From contig NZ_WWFG01000002.1 in the NCBI RefSeq assembly GCF_026127265.1, positions 2,046,001 through 2,110,000 of the forward strand: 64,000 bases of DNA, in the 5' to 3' direction. Shown here in pieces: positions 8,904 through 18,255 of the stretch (its first letter is position 1; every line of letters begins with the position of its first letter). The position numbers and the translations under genes are program-made. Source of the stretch: Nostoc sp. KVJ3 (lineage in GTDB: Bacteria; Cyanobacteriota; Cyanobacteriia; Cyanobacteriales; Nostocaceae). The notes under the pieces were generated by a model. It was given only the letters and a program-made list of their open reading frames with translations. It had not been told where the DNA came from and did no database searches.

Positions 8904-10382
8904 ATGACTCTGGCTGAAACCCCAAACTACAAAAATTCTAGCAATCCTTTTCTCTCCCTCAACTACGAAAGCGCCTTAGAATCTCTAGGCGATGACTACT
9001 ACGACGAGGTTGCAGCAGAGGAATTTCCCCAACACATCTTGCGTTGGCGTAACGATGCACTATTACCTCGTTTGGGTCTAGACCCCCAAGTAGTCAAAGA
9101 CGAAGATTTCATCACAGCCTTTGGCAAGTTTCAGGGGCGCAAACCCTTATTAGCACTACGTTACCACGGCTATCAATTTGGTGAATATAACGGGCAGTTG
9201 GGTGATGGTAGAGGCTTTCTCTATGGGCAAGTCCGCGCCACTGATGGCGAATTGTACGATTTTGGCACAAAAGGTTCTGGGAGAACGCCCTACTCTCGTG
9301 GTGGCGATGGTATGCTCACGCTTAAAGGTGGGGTGCGGGAAGTTCTGGCTGCGGAAGCATTGCACCACTTGGGTGTACGTACCTCGCGCTGTTTGAGCAT
9401 GATTGAAACAGGTTTACCTCTGTGGCGGGGCGATGAACCTTCACCTACCCGCTCATCTGTGATGATTAGAATGAGCAGTTCTCATATTCGGTTTGGCACT
9501 TTTGAGCGACTGCATTATTTCCAGCGTCCAGATTTAACTAAGAAGTTGTTAAACCACGTAATTGAGCAGTATTATCAACACTTAAGTAGTGAAGAAGATA
9601 AATATGTTCTGTTTTACGCCGAATTAGTTAAACGGGTTGCAGAACTAGTCGCGCAGTGGATGGCAGCGGGCTTTTGTCATGCAGTCCTGAATACTGACAA
9701 TATGTCGATTACTGGAGAGAGTTTTGACTATGGCCCTTATGCGTTTATCCCGACTTATAACCCATCCTTTATAGCTGCATATTTTGACTATTATGGACGT
9801 TATTGTTACGGGAATCAACCAAGTATTTGCCACTTGAATTTGCAAATGCTCCAGGAACCTTTAAAGGCGATTATTAATAAAGGCGAAATGGAGGCTGGAT
9901 TAGCTAAATTTGATGAGTATTATCAAACTGAATACAGTTCTTTGATGTTGAAAAAGTTAGGTTTTGTGGAGTTGCCACATCCACAAGCTACGGAACTGTT
10001 GAATCTAACGGTTGAATTTTTGAAAGAGAGCCAAGTTGGTTATCATCAATTCTTTTATGAGATGGCTCGGACTTTTTCATCTAAATGGCGAGATGAACCA
10101 GGTTTTGTGATGAATAGTTCAGATATCGTACCAGTACCGGGTGCGTCAGGATTTTTTGATGATTGGTGCATATTATACCATAAAATTTTGAATGATTTTG
10201 ATAGCGATGTCTACGACGGGCGTAGCTGCGGCACCGATGTAATTGCCAAAACTCTAATTGTTAATAATCCAAAAACGGCATTATTAAGACCTGTGATTGA
10301 ATCTATTTGGCAATCAATTGCTCAAGAAGATAATTGGCAACCTTTTTATGAGTTAATCCAGGTAATTCAGTCTAGGAAATAG
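8904..10382 (+). CDS. selO: protein adenylyltransferase SelO (YdiU/UPF0061 family)
   Basis: SelO is a pseudokinase-fold enzyme that transfers AMP from ATP to Ser, Thr or Tyr of target proteins, linked to redox stress. The sequence has the family blocks: RYHGYQFGEYNGQLGDGR, DFGTKGSGRTPYSRGGDG (flipped nucleotide-binding region), GGVREVLAAEALHHLGV, and the metal/catalytic region LNTDNMSITGESFDYGPYAF. At 492 residues it matches bacterial SelO. I chose ATG at 8904 because the track upstream relies on a TTG codon. No selenocysteine is present, as usual in bacteria. It is a single-gene unit. Confidence 0.93.
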   Translation: MTLAETPNYKNSSNPFLSLNYESALESLGDDYYDEVAAEEFPQHILRWRNDALLPRLGLDPQVVKDEDFITAFGKFQGRKPLLALRYHGYQFGEYNGQLGDGRGFLYGQVRATDGELYDFGTKGSGRTPYSRGGDGMLTLKGGVREVLAAEALHHLGVRTSRCLSMIETGLPLWRGDEPSPTRSSVMIRMSSSHIRFGTFERLHYFQRPDLTKKLLNHVIEQYYQHLSSEEDKYVLFYAELVKRVAELVAQWMAAGFCHAVLNTDNMSITGESFDYGPYAFIPTYNPSFIAAYFDYYGRYCYGNQPSICHLNLQMLQEPLKAIINKGEMEAGLAKFDEYYQTEYSSLMLKKLGFVELPHPQATELLNLTVEFLKESQVGYHQFFYEMARTFSSKWRDEPGFVMNSSDIVPVPGASGFFDDWCILYHKILNDFDSDVYDGRSCGTDVIAKTLIVNNPKTALLRPVIESIWQSIAQEDNWQPFYELIQVIQSRK

Positions 10383-10444
10383 TAAAATTACACCTATTTT
10401 CTTTTTCATCGAAACAGGCTGTTGACACGACGAATAATCTAATA

Positions 10445-10469
10445 AGAGACGTTGCATTACAACGTCTCT
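10445..10469. repeat. short hairpin (AGAGACGTTG/CAACGTCTCT)
   Basis: Ten-base perfect arms with a five-base loop lie about 60 bp after the selO stop. It may terminate selO transcripts, but no T-run follows. The sequence resembles the dispersed GAGACG palindrome family of this window. Confidence 0.45.
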
Positions 10470-10505
10470 AGGACTTCCAGTTATAAGCTTTTTGAAAGGC
10501 TGCTA

Positions 10506-10775
10506 TAGCGTTTCCCAATTACATGAAATACACCCCACCCGCGCCAATACTGCTCGGATAAGCAGGGGAGGCAGGGGAGGCAGAGGGGAGGCAGGGGAGG
10601 CAGGGGAGGCAGGGGAGGCGAAACTCAACGCCAGCCGTCATTTCTCCCCCTGCTCAAGAACAGCTTGCCTCAAGCAAGAATATTCCAAAACCTACGCAGT
10701 ATTGCCACCCTGCCCTTACTAAGGGGAGGGTTGGGGAGGGGTGATTTTGTACTTCACCAGAGTTGGAAACGGCTA
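10506..10775. mobile_element. MITE with IS630-like ends
   Basis: The left end TAGCGTTTCCCAATTACATG and the reverse complement of the right end (TAGCCGTTTCCAACTCTGG) resemble the ends of the IS630 element at 5841-6870. TA is repeated outside both ends (10504-10505 and 10776-10777). The 270-bp interior has no transposase. It carries a tandem GGGGAGGCA tract (about 10565-10620) and a reading frame that is only a by-product of that tract. It is most likely a non-autonomous derivative mobilised by the IS630 transposase. Confidence 0.7.
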
Positions 10776-10841
10776 TATCCCTTTTTCGCAAGTTATGTCA
10801 AACCTGGCTTGCATCCCACTCATAACAAAACTTTTTGCTAA

Positions 10842-11480
10842 TTATGTTCCCGGACGAAAGCGAATACGATCGGGTATATGATGACGATCGCCTAATATTT
10901 CTAACAAAGGGCCATTAACGTCAAATTTAACCATACTTACCGACGCGACCAAAATATTCACCCGATAGCGATAGCGTCCTAAATCAATTCCCAGTAAACT
11001 ACAAAGCATAATCCGAATCGTGGCTTTATGGGAAACTACTAAAACATTACCTTGGGGATGTTTTTCTTGAATTTCAGCAATTACAGGCATAGAACGGTTA
11101 GCTATATCTACCGCAGTTTCTCCACCTAGTGGTGCATTCCAAGCGGGTTCTGTCACCCATTTTAGATAGTTTTCTGCGTAATTCTCTTGGGCAAACGATT
11201 TACTATACGTTTCCCATTCGCCGTAACTACCTTCTCTAAGTCCGTCACGCAACTGCATATCCATACCGATAGCATCACAAAATGGCTTGGCAGTTGCAAT
11301 TGCGCGCTTCATCGGGCTAACATAAACTGCTGACCACTTCAATTTTTGATAAACATCGGCAAAACTCTCTGCCATCTGCATCCCTTCAGAAGTCAACTCT
11401 GCATCAGTTTCACCGCAGAAATTACCACTTTGACTAAAAGTAGTTTCTCCATGTCGCAGTAAATATAAGTTGAGTGTCAT
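10842..11480 (-). CDS. histidine phosphatase (phosphoglycerate mutase-like) family protein
   Basis: The N-terminus MTLNLYLLRHGETTFS holds the RHG catalytic motif with the phospho-accepting histidine. The second histidine is in VLVVSHKATIRIML near residue 165, and the acid residue is in LREGSYGEWE. These define branch 1 of the histidine phosphatase superfamily, which includes cofactor-dependent phosphoglycerate mutases and diverse phosphatases. The open frame runs 18 codons further upstream, but the start at 11480 puts the RHG motif at the usual distance from the N-terminus. At 212 residues the protein is closer to phosphatases such as CobC or GpmB than to true glycolytic mutases. The substrate cannot be told from the sequence. 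Confidence 0.85.
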   Translation of the reverse strand: MTLNLYLLRHGETTFSQSGNFCGETDAELTSEGMQMAESFADVYQKLKWSAVYVSPMKRAIATAKPFCDAIGMDMQLRDGLREGSYGEWETYSKSFAQENYAENYLKWVTEPAWNAPLGGETAVDIANRSMPVIAEIQEKHPQGNVLVVSHKATIRIMLCSLLGIDLGRYRYRVNILVASVSMVKFDVNGPLLEILGDRHHIPDRIRFRPGT

Positions 11481-11634
11481 AGCTTGGATTGCGATTGGGA
11501 TAAAGGAGTTTGTGCAAACATAAAGTACCATCAATCTCGCAATCGATTATGTGACACCAGGACAAAGTAATCAACCAAAAAAGTCAATTCCCTCACAAAC
11601 TTTTTTTCCTTAATCCCCTGCTTCTTCTCCACTG

Positions 11635-13359
11635 CTAACTAAATTGCTGGGCATAAAATCGCGCGTAGCGATGCTCTAGAGCTAATAATTCTTCATGGGT
11701 TCCCGATTCAACAATTTGTCCCTGTTCAAGAACTAAAATCCGATCGCACCGTCTCACGGTTGATAAACGATGGGCAATAATAAACACTGTGCGTTTTTGC
11801 ATCAGTCTTTCTAGCGCTTCCTGTACCAGTGCTTCTGATTCGGAATCTAATGCTGATGTCGCCTCATCAAGAATCAAGATTTGGGGATTGAGCAGAACAG
11901 CACGAGCGATCGCAATTCTTTGTCTTTGTCCTCCTGATAAGTTTACCCCACGTTCGCCCACCCAGGTCTGATAACCTTCTGGCAGTTGGCTAATAAACTG
12001 ATGAGCATTAGCAATTTTCGCCGCCTCTTTGACTGCTTCTATGTCAAAAACTTTTTGTCCAAAGGCGATATTTTGGGCAATTGTCCCCGAAAACATGATG
12101 GTTTCTTGAGGAACAATCCCAATTTGTCGCCGCAGACTATGCAGCTTTACATCCCGAATATCAACATCGTCAATCAATATTTGACCAATTTCGGGGTCGT
12201 AAAAACGGGGGAGGAGGTTGACAAAGGTGGTTTTACCAGCGCCAGAAGCACCCACAAGAGCGATCGCTTCACCTGGCGATACCAATAAGCTGATATCTTT
12301 TAATACGGGTTCACCTGGCTTATAGGCAAAGGAAATATGACAATATTCTACTTTGCCTTTGACTGGAGCCAGAGCGATCGCATTTATCTTTTCTATTACC
12401 GTTGGCTGAATTGCCATCAATTCAAAAACGCGGTCAACAGATGCTTCACCCTGCTTAAATTCGTTGTAGTTGTTAGTAGTATGACCTATGGGATCAATTA
12501 ACAGCGCCGCCGCCGCCAGATAGCTGAAAAAATTCGCCACTGTTAAGTTACCTTGGGAAATTTGCCACGCTCCCACAATCAGTAACGATAAGGCACTTAA
12601 GGCTTCCAAAAATCCGATGATGGGAATTTGAATTGCTTTCAGGCGTTCGGCTGAATATTTGGCTTTGAGACTGCGTTCTGCTTCATGGCCAAAGCGGGCG
12701 ATTTCGTAATTTTCGGCAGCAAAAGCCTGTACTAACCGGATACCGTTGAAAACTTCCGCGAGGATGGCTGATAAACCCGACACGCGATTTTGACTTTTTA
12801 AGGAATACTTGCGTAACCGTTCGCCAAACCAGCCGATTAAAATACCCATTAGGGGGGCAACTATGATTGTTGCTAGCGTCAGTTGCCAATTTAGGTAAAT
12901 CATGTAAATCGGAATTGCCAACAACTGCAAAATGCAGGGGATAAAGTCGTGAAATCCTTTATTTACCACTTCGCCAACCCGGTCAACATCTTCGGTAAGG
13001 CGGTAAGATAAATCACCTGCTTTTGCGGTTTCAAAATAGCTGAGATTTAGCTTTTGCAGATGGGCGTAGACTTGCTGGCGCAGATGAAAAGCAACTCTTA
13101 AAGAAGCTTTCGCCATGTACATATCTTGTATAGACTGAAACAAGCCTCTGACAAGAAATACTAAAGCACAACTACCAGTTATTTGAGCGATCGCTACTAC
13201 ATTACCTTGGGCAAAGGGAATTGCCAATTTACCGGCGAGATTGATCAACACTAATGTCGCCAGCACGTATCCCAAGATACCAATAAGTCCCTTAATGATG
13301 GTTCGCCACTGGAGTTGGATATAAGGCAGTAATTGCCAGTAATTAGAACGCGTTTTCAA
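11635..13359 (-). CDS. ABC exporter, fused permease and ATPase
   Basis: This half-transporter has an N-terminal six-helix exporter membrane domain (about 1-300) and a C-terminal ATPase. The ATPase shows Walker A (GASGAGKTTF), Q-loop, signature LSGGQRQRIA, Walker B ILILDEATSALD and the H-loop IIAHRLSTV. It resembles lipid A or multidrug exporters of the MsbA/BmrA type and would work as a dimer; the substrate is unknown. The frame stays open to an ATG at 13455, but that codon lies inside a MITE (13437-13555). The TTG at 13359, beginning LKTRSNYWQLLPYI, fits the usual N-terminus of cyanobacterial homologues, so I prefer it. Confidence 0.88.
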   Translation of the reverse strand: MKTRSNYWQLLPYIQLQWRTIIKGLIGILGYVLATLVLINLAGKLAIPFAQGNVVAIAQITGSCALVFLVRGLFQSIQDMYMAKASLRVAFHLRQQVYAHLQKLNLSYFETAKAGDLSYRLTEDVDRVGEVVNKGFHDFIPCILQLLAIPIYMIYLNWQLTLATIIVAPLMGILIGWFGERLRKYSLKSQNRVSGLSAILAEVFNGIRLVQAFAAENYEIARFGHEAERSLKAKYSAERLKAIQIPIIGFLEALSALSLLIVGAWQISQGNLTVANFFSYLAAAALLIDPIGHTTNNYNEFKQGEASVDRVFELMAIQPTVIEKINAIALAPVKGKVEYCHISFAYKPGEPVLKDISLLVSPGEAIALVGASGAGKTTFVNLLPRFYDPEIGQILIDDVDIRDVKLHSLRRQIGIVPQETIMFSGTIAQNIAFGQKVFDIEAVKEAAKIANAHQFISQLPEGYQTWVGERGVNLSGGQRQRIAIARAVLLNPQILILDEATSALDSESEALVQEALERLMQKRTVFIIAHRLSTVRRCDRILVLEQGQIVESGTHEELLALEHRYARFYAQQFS

Positions 13360-13436
13360 GCTGTAACATCCACAACGATATTCTACTTTGTTTGACGCTA
13401 GCAGTTTTTGGTGAGTTTCTGAACAGTTAACGAATA

Positions 13437-13555
13437 GACCTCTTGCATGAATCAAAAGCCCTCACCCTAAATCCCTCTCCCAAAATTGGGAGAGGGACTT
13501 TGAAATTACCCCCCTTCTCCCAATTTTGGGTAGTTTTGCATTCGTGCAAGAGGTC
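13437..13555. mobile_element. MITE with TA target duplication
   Basis: The ends read GACCTCTTGCATGAAT on the left and, as reverse complement of the right, GACCTCTTGCACGAAT. TA lies on each side (13435-13436 and 13556-13557). The interior is a C/G-rich hairpin (CCTCTCCCAAAATTGGGAGAGG). No coding capacity. The element adjoins the 5' end of the ABC exporter gene. Confidence 0.7.
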
Positions 13556-13862
13556 TAATTAGTTACAAATCGGACTTACGCAAGAACTTTCTGAAACTCT
13601 TGTTTCTTTGTGTCTTACCGCTGCGAGAAGCCACTTCTCTACGAGACGCTACGCCTAGTAAGATCCCCATAGGGGTACGCGGATATCCGCTTTTTCGTTC
13701 AGAATACTTAACTGAATTCTGTTTAACAATAAGGTAAAACCAAGTACCAGTATTCTTTCAGTCATCGAGTCAAGGTATTGTTATTTTTATTAGTTTTGCG
13801 GTAATCCAGTAGTTGTATACCCACCAAATTAGTCAGTCCATTCGGTTAGGTAGGCATTATTT

Positions 13863-14501
13863 ATGCAACTCATCACTTCGTTAGATATTAGAAATTCGGA
13901 ATATTTATCAAAAAATCGGCTCATCAGTTATCATCATCAGTTGCGTCTAATTTTTTCGTTGGGTAATCAGGTAAAAAATATTCTGGAAATTGGGATTTTT
14001 AATTCCCTGTTAACAGACATTTTAAAGAACAATCGATACAATGTGACTACTGCTGATATTGATCCCAACCTCAATCCAGAAATTATTTTGGATCTGACAA
14101 AAGATTTTTCATTACCGAAAGATAAGTTTGATGCCATCGTCCTGTTTCAAGTGCTGGAACACTTTCCTTATGAACAGTCAGAACAAGCACTGAAAAAACT
14201 TGGCATTGCAACAAAGAAATTTTTGGTGATTTCTATTCCCTATTGCACCCAATACTTGACATTTCAAATCAAAACCTCCTTTTCAGGCAGACCAAGGCAT
14301 TTATTACTCAATGTGCCAAAATTCTGGAGTAAAAAGCCAGTATGTAACCAGCACTACTGGGAAATGGGTTTAAAAGGATATCCCAAAAAGCGGATTTTAA
14401 ACTCCGTTGCTAATGCTGGGTTAACTGTCAAGCAAGAATTTCTCGATCCTACTTATCCGTATCACTATTTTTTGGTCTTGGAAAAAACTAACAATACTTA
14501 G
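13863..14501 (+). CDS. class I SAM-dependent methyltransferase
   Basis: The motif NILEIGIFNSLLTDILK (motif I, though with a degenerate glycine loop), the acidic end of strand 2 (VTTADID) and DAIVLFQVLEHF (motif IV region of methyltransferase type 11 proteins) identify a Rossmann-fold methyltransferase. The C-terminal half is rich in basic and aromatic residues. There is no signal peptide, and at 212 residues it is a compact single-domain enzyme. The substrate is unknown; such stand-alone enzymes often act on sugars or small metabolites. The gene is flanked by a repeat-rich 400-bp region and by htpG 236 bp downstream. Confidence 0.78.
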   Translation: MQLITSLDIRNSEYLSKNRLISYHHQLRLIFSLGNQVKNILEIGIFNSLLTDILKNNRYNVTTADIDPNLNPEIILDLTKDFSLPKDKFDAIVLFQVLEHFPYEQSEQALKKLGIATKKFLVISIPYCTQYLTFQIKTSFSGRPRHLLLNVPKFWSKKPVCNQHYWEMGLKGYPKKRILNSVANAGLTVKQEFLDPTYPYHYFLVLEKTNNT

Positions 14502-14737
14502 ACAGCAATCTCAACTAAGTTAATTAACCTGTGTTGAAAATCGGGAGTAGGGAAATCCGAATCAGACAATGGGGGCAAACAACGCTCAAAAAAGGTGCGA
14601 TCGCCTAAGCTATGCTTTTAAAATCCTAATTGGTATCATGTTCTCCTGTGTTCTCCGGGTTTATCCTGGAAAGCAGAGGGTTAGGCTATATTAGCCACTA
14701 TCATCATTTCAGATACTAACATCGAAAATTACCAATT

Positions 14738-16726
14738 ATGCTAGAACAAGGCACTATCAGTATTCATACTGATAATATTTTCCCGATCATTAAGAAGTCG
14801 CTCTACTCAGATCACCAAATCTTCTTGCGGGAACTGGTATCCAACGCTGTAGATGCCATTCAAAAGCTGAAAATGGTATCCCGCGCCGGAGATTACGCTG
14901 GAGACATCGGCGAACCGGAAATTGAGCTTGCCATTGACAAAGATAATAAAACCCTATCGATTTCCGATAACGGTATCGGGATGACTGCCGATGAAGTTAA
15001 GAAATATATCAATCAGGTTGCCTTCTCTAGTGCTGAAGAATTTATTCATAAGTATGAAGGCAAATCAGATCAACCCATAATTGGGCACTTCGGTCTTGGT
15101 TTCTACTCTTCCTTTATGGTGGCGCAAAAGGTAGAAATTGATACTTTATCTTACCAAGAAGGGGCACAGGCGGTTCACTGGACTTGTGATGGTTCCCCAG
15201 CATTCACCCTAGAAGATTCGTCCCGAACAACTCGCGGCACTACTATTACTCTCAGCCTACAAGGAGAAGAGGAAGAATTTCTAGAGTCTGCACGAATTAA
15301 GAATCTTGTCAAGACTTATTGCGATTTCTTGCCAGTACCAATAAAACTAGAAGGTGAGGTATTAAATAAGCAAAAAGCACCGTGGCGAGAGTCTCCCAGT
15401 AATCTGAGTCAAGAAGATTATTTAGAGTTTTACCGCTACCTGTATCCTTTTCAGGAAGAACCTCTGTTGTGGGTGCATCTAAATACAGACTATCCCTTTA
15501 TCATTAACGGGATTATGTATTTCCCCAAAATGAGGCCCGATGTAGATGTTACCAAAGGGCAGATCAAGCTATTTTGCAATCAAGTTTTTGTCAGTGACAA
15601 CTGCGAAGAAATTATCCCGCAATTTTTGATGCCGATGCGGGGTGTGATTGATAGTACCGATATTCCGCTAAACGTATCGCGCAGTGCCTTGCAAGGCGAT
15701 CGCACCGTGAAGCGAATTGGTGACTACATTGCCAAAAAAGTCGGCGATCGCCTCAAAGAACTTTTCCGCGATAATCGCGAACAATACATCAGTGCTTGGA
15801 AGGATCTTGGTACTTTTGTCAAATTCGGCGTTCTCAACGACGAGAAATTCAAAAAACAAATCGAAGATATCATTGTCTTCCGCACCACCGCCAAGCTAAC
15901 AGAAAAAGTTGCTGCGGAAACTCCAGTGGTTGAAGTCCAGTCTTCAGACGGCGATGCTTGGCAAGATGTCACTCCCTCGCCCAGTGCTGAGAACTCAACA
16001 CCCACTGCTCCTTACACCACACTGAAAGAGTATTTAGAACGCAACAAAGAACGCAACGAAAACCGCGTTTTCTACAGCACCGATGAAACAACCCAAGCTA
16101 CATACATCGAACTGCACAAAAATCAAGGCTTGGAAGTCCTATTTATGGACTCCTTTATCGACACCCACTTTATCAACTTCCTAGAGCGGGAATATCAAGA
16201 TGTCAAGTTTACGCGGGTAGACTCAGATTTAGATAATACCCTGCTGGAACAAGACAAAGATAAGGAAATTGTCGATCCGAAGACGAATAAAACTCGCAGT
16301 GAGACGATTAAAGAGTTATTTGAGAAATCCCTCAACAAACCCAAACTTAACATTCGTACCGAAGCGTTGAAATCAGACGATCCTCAAGGTACACCACCTG
16401 CGATCGTGCTTTTACCAGAGATTCTCCGCCGTCTGCGAGAAATGAACGCCATGATGCAGCAGGGGACAGCAGAGTTTCCTGAAGATCACGTTTTGCTAGT
16501 GAATACTGCTCATCCGCTCATTCAAAATCTGGCAAATTTGAACCAAGGTAGTATTATCCAAGGTGACGGTCAATCATCTACCGATCAGTTAGTTAACTTG
16601 ATTTGCCAACACGTCTACGATTTAGCGCTGATGTCGCAGAAAGGATTTGACGCTGAGGGAATGAAATCTTTCGTCGAGCGATCGAATGAGGTACTCACCA
16701 AGCTGACAGAACAAGCTAGTAAATAG
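14738..16726 (+). CDS. htpG: molecular chaperone HtpG (Hsp90)
   Basis: HtpG is the bacterial Hsp90, an ATP-dependent homodimeric chaperone acting in heat, light and oxidative stress and in phycobilisome assembly in cyanobacteria. The N-terminal GHKL ATPase is clear: ELVSNAVDAIQKL (Asn/Asp for Mg and adenine), SISDNGIGMT and IIGHFGLGFYS (lid glycines). The middle domain contains the catalytic arginine region NVSRSALQGD. The C-terminal dimerisation domain follows and the protein stops at 662 residues, normal length, without the eukaryotic MEEVD tail. It begins at ATG 14738 with MLEQGTISIHTDN, as in homologues. It appears monocistronic. Confidence 0.96.
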   Translation: MLEQGTISIHTDNIFPIIKKSLYSDHQIFLRELVSNAVDAIQKLKMVSRAGDYAGDIGEPEIELAIDKDNKTLSISDNGIGMTADEVKKYINQVAFSSAEEFIHKYEGKSDQPIIGHFGLGFYSSFMVAQKVEIDTLSYQEGAQAVHWTCDGSPAFTLEDSSRTTRGTTITLSLQGEEEEFLESARIKNLVKTYCDFLPVPIKLEGEVLNKQKAPWRESPSNLSQEDYLEFYRYLYPFQEEPLLWVHLNTDYPFIINGIMYFPKMRPDVDVTKGQIKLFCNQVFVSDNCEEIIPQFLMPMRGVIDSTDIPLNVSRSALQGDRTVKRIGDYIAKKVGDRLKELFRDNREQYISAWKDLGTFVKFGVLNDEKFKKQIEDIIVFRTTAKLTEKVAAETPVVEVQSSDGDAWQDVTPSPSAENSTPTAPYTTLKEYLERNKERNENRVFYSTDETTQATYIELHKNQGLEVLFMDSFIDTHFINFLEREYQDVKFTRVDSDLDNTLLEQDKDKEIVDPKTNKTRSETIKELFEKSLNKPKLNIRTEALKSDDPQGTPPAIVLLPEILRRLREMNAMMQQGTAEFPEDHVLLVNTAHPLIQNLANLNQGSIIQGDGQSSTDQLVNLICQHVYDLALMSQKGFDAEGMKSFVERSNEVLTKLTEQASK

Positions 16727-16916
16727 TGGGGAATGGGGAATTGGTTGCTGAGTTAGGAGTTAACAGTTTTGTTTATCTCCTTGCTCCCCCTGCCTCCCCT
16801 GCTCCCCCTGCCCCCTCCTCCCTTCCCCCTCATCTCCCCACTACCTTCTCCACTTCTGTTATCTAAGACATAGAATGGAAAGGCTGTATTAAAATAAGAA
16901 TCTGGAGATAGTTGCT

Positions 16917-17153
16917 ATGTCTCGTCGCTGTGAACTAACTGGTAAGAAGGCAAATAACGCCTTTGCTGTTTCCCACTCCCACCGCCGTACAAAACGCCTT
17001 CAGCACGCCAATCTGCAAAGCAAGCGTATTTGGTGGGCAGGTGGAAATCGCTGGGTAAAATTAAAGCTTTCTACTAAAGCAATTAAAACCCTAGAAATTA
17101 AAGGGTTAGACGCAATGGCAAAAGAAGCTGGCATTAACCTCAATCATTACTAA
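16917..17153 (+). CDS. rpmB: 50S ribosomal protein L28
   Basis: This 78-residue basic protein starts MSRRCELTGKKANNA and has the L28 pattern of conserved SHRRTKR, NLQSKRIWW and KLKLSTKAIKTLE. L28 is a late-assembling protein of the large ribosomal subunit near the E site. The gene stands alone after htpG, as it often does in cyanobacteria. A long imperfect hairpin follows at 17187-17231. Confidence 0.96.
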   Translation: MSRRCELTGKKANNAFAVSHSHRRTKRLQHANLQSKRIWWAGGNRWVKLKLSTKAIKTLEIKGLDAMAKEAGINLNHY

Positions 17154-17186
17154 GTAGCCTGGATTTGATAATCTGAGACTATGTAC

Positions 17187-17231
17187 GGGAGACAGGATAA
17201 GCGGCTTCGTCCGCTGTTCATCCTGGTTCCC
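17187..17231. other. imperfect hairpin downstream of rpmB
   Basis: Arms GGGAGACAGGATAAGCGG and a complementary, slightly bulged right arm enclose CTTCGT. It starts 33 bp after the rpmB stop. No T-run follows, so it could be a 3' stabilising or termination structure, but this is uncertain. Confidence 0.35.
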
Positions 17232-17290
17232 TACTAAAATAGGACTCAAATTAGGCGGCTCATAACCCAAAATTAATTCTGAATTACGAA

Positions 17291-17935
17291 TTATTTTATC
17301 TGCGTTTGTATCCAAAGACGAAAAGCTTTGAGCGTTGAATTTCTGCCTGCTGTTGTACTTTGCTTGAGATATTGGGGAATCGCCTCAACTAGGTTAAATC
17401 TAGGAAAATTTAGGCTTTGCTGAGACTCTATATAATGCTCATCTTGCAGAACATTAATTTGGAGCTTTCCTTTATTAAAACGCCAAAGTTCAGGTACTTT
17501 TAAAGCTTCATAAATATTAGGATGAGTGCGAGAAGTAATATCAACTTCTAGAGCTAAATCTGGAGGAGGATCTACTGTTAAATCTAGTCGCTTCTTGCCG
17601 CGAATCTTAGATTCATTTTTGATATAGAAACACTGATCAGGTTCTATACCTTGAGCCATTACTTGGTTTTTGAAAGTCGTAGAACCAAGACATCTAAACT
17701 CAATATCTAATTCTTCCAAAAGCGCTTTGACTAAATCGCTAATAATTTCTTTGTCATCTTCATGTTCTGGCAGTGGTGCCATAATCTCCAATATTCCCCT
17801 GTCATAAGCAATTCTTGCTGCACGGTGTTCCCCTAAATCCTCTAGAATTGTTTCTAATTCCTGCCAGGTTACATCTCGCAATAACACTCTTTGTCCTGGT
17901 GGAACATGGATGCGCTTTAATTCCAACAACATCAT
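17291..17935 (-). CDS. Uma2 family (DUF820) putative endonuclease
   Basis: The family is a large cyanobacterial group with a PD-(D/E)XK nuclease-like fold, often in many copies per genome and of unknown biological role. Visible features are LEIMAPLPEHE (early acidic block), FRCLGSTTFKNQ, EPDQCFYIKN and the core PDLALEVDIT, where D and E are the predicted metal ligands. Of several near starts I chose the ATG at 17935, preceded by GGAG; the frame remains open to 17947. Length about 214 residues, typical. Another Uma2 member lies at 37891-38583. Confidence 0.87.
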   Translation of the reverse strand: MMLLELKRIHVPPGQRVLLRDVTWQELETILEDLGEHRAARIAYDRGILEIMAPLPEHEDDKEIISDLVKALLEELDIEFRCLGSTTFKNQVMAQGIEPDQCFYIKNESKIRGKKRLDLTVDPPPDLALEVDITSRTHPNIYEALKVPELWRFNKGKLQINVLQDEHYIESQQSLNFPRFNLVEAIPQYLKQSTTAGRNSTLKAFRLWIQTQIK

Positions 17936-18086
17936 CTCCACTCCCAATAGCTCATACTTAAATTTAGCTTACTCTAGTTGACTAACCCTCTCCTAAGAAA
18001 CCGCATTTGCTTGGGGTTGGGATTTTTATCTAGCGAGAGTGATTAAGGAGGGTTAATTCTGTCTTACTACTTAGATGCTACATCAT

Positions 18087-18177
18087 AGGACTTACGCAAA
18101 AAATAGCCAAAACCCTTATTCTCCAGTAGTGGCAATTCATGAATTGCCCCTACGCCGTATAGTTTTGCGTAAGTCCT
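18087..18177. mobile_element. 91-bp MITE with AGGACTTACGCAAAA ends
   Basis: Perfect 15-bp inverted ends (AGGACTTACGCAAAA and its complement) bound the element. ACATCAT is duplicated directly outside (18080-18086 and 18178-18184). Inside is a nested palindrome GGCAATTCATGAATTGCC. Partial relatives occur near 13569, 19644-19780, 25151 and 62565, and a full one at 51462-51552. Confidence 0.75.
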
Positions 18178-18255
18178 ACATCATTTCTGTTACTTGTAAT
18201 CTATAAACACTAGAATTACAGTTACGTAGGCTCGCTAAATTGTTCAATCTACTAA

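Noticed and set aside
10492..10722. 76-codon frame with Gly/Glu/Ala repeats
   Set aside because: It lies inside a MITE and simply translates the GGGGAGGCA tract.
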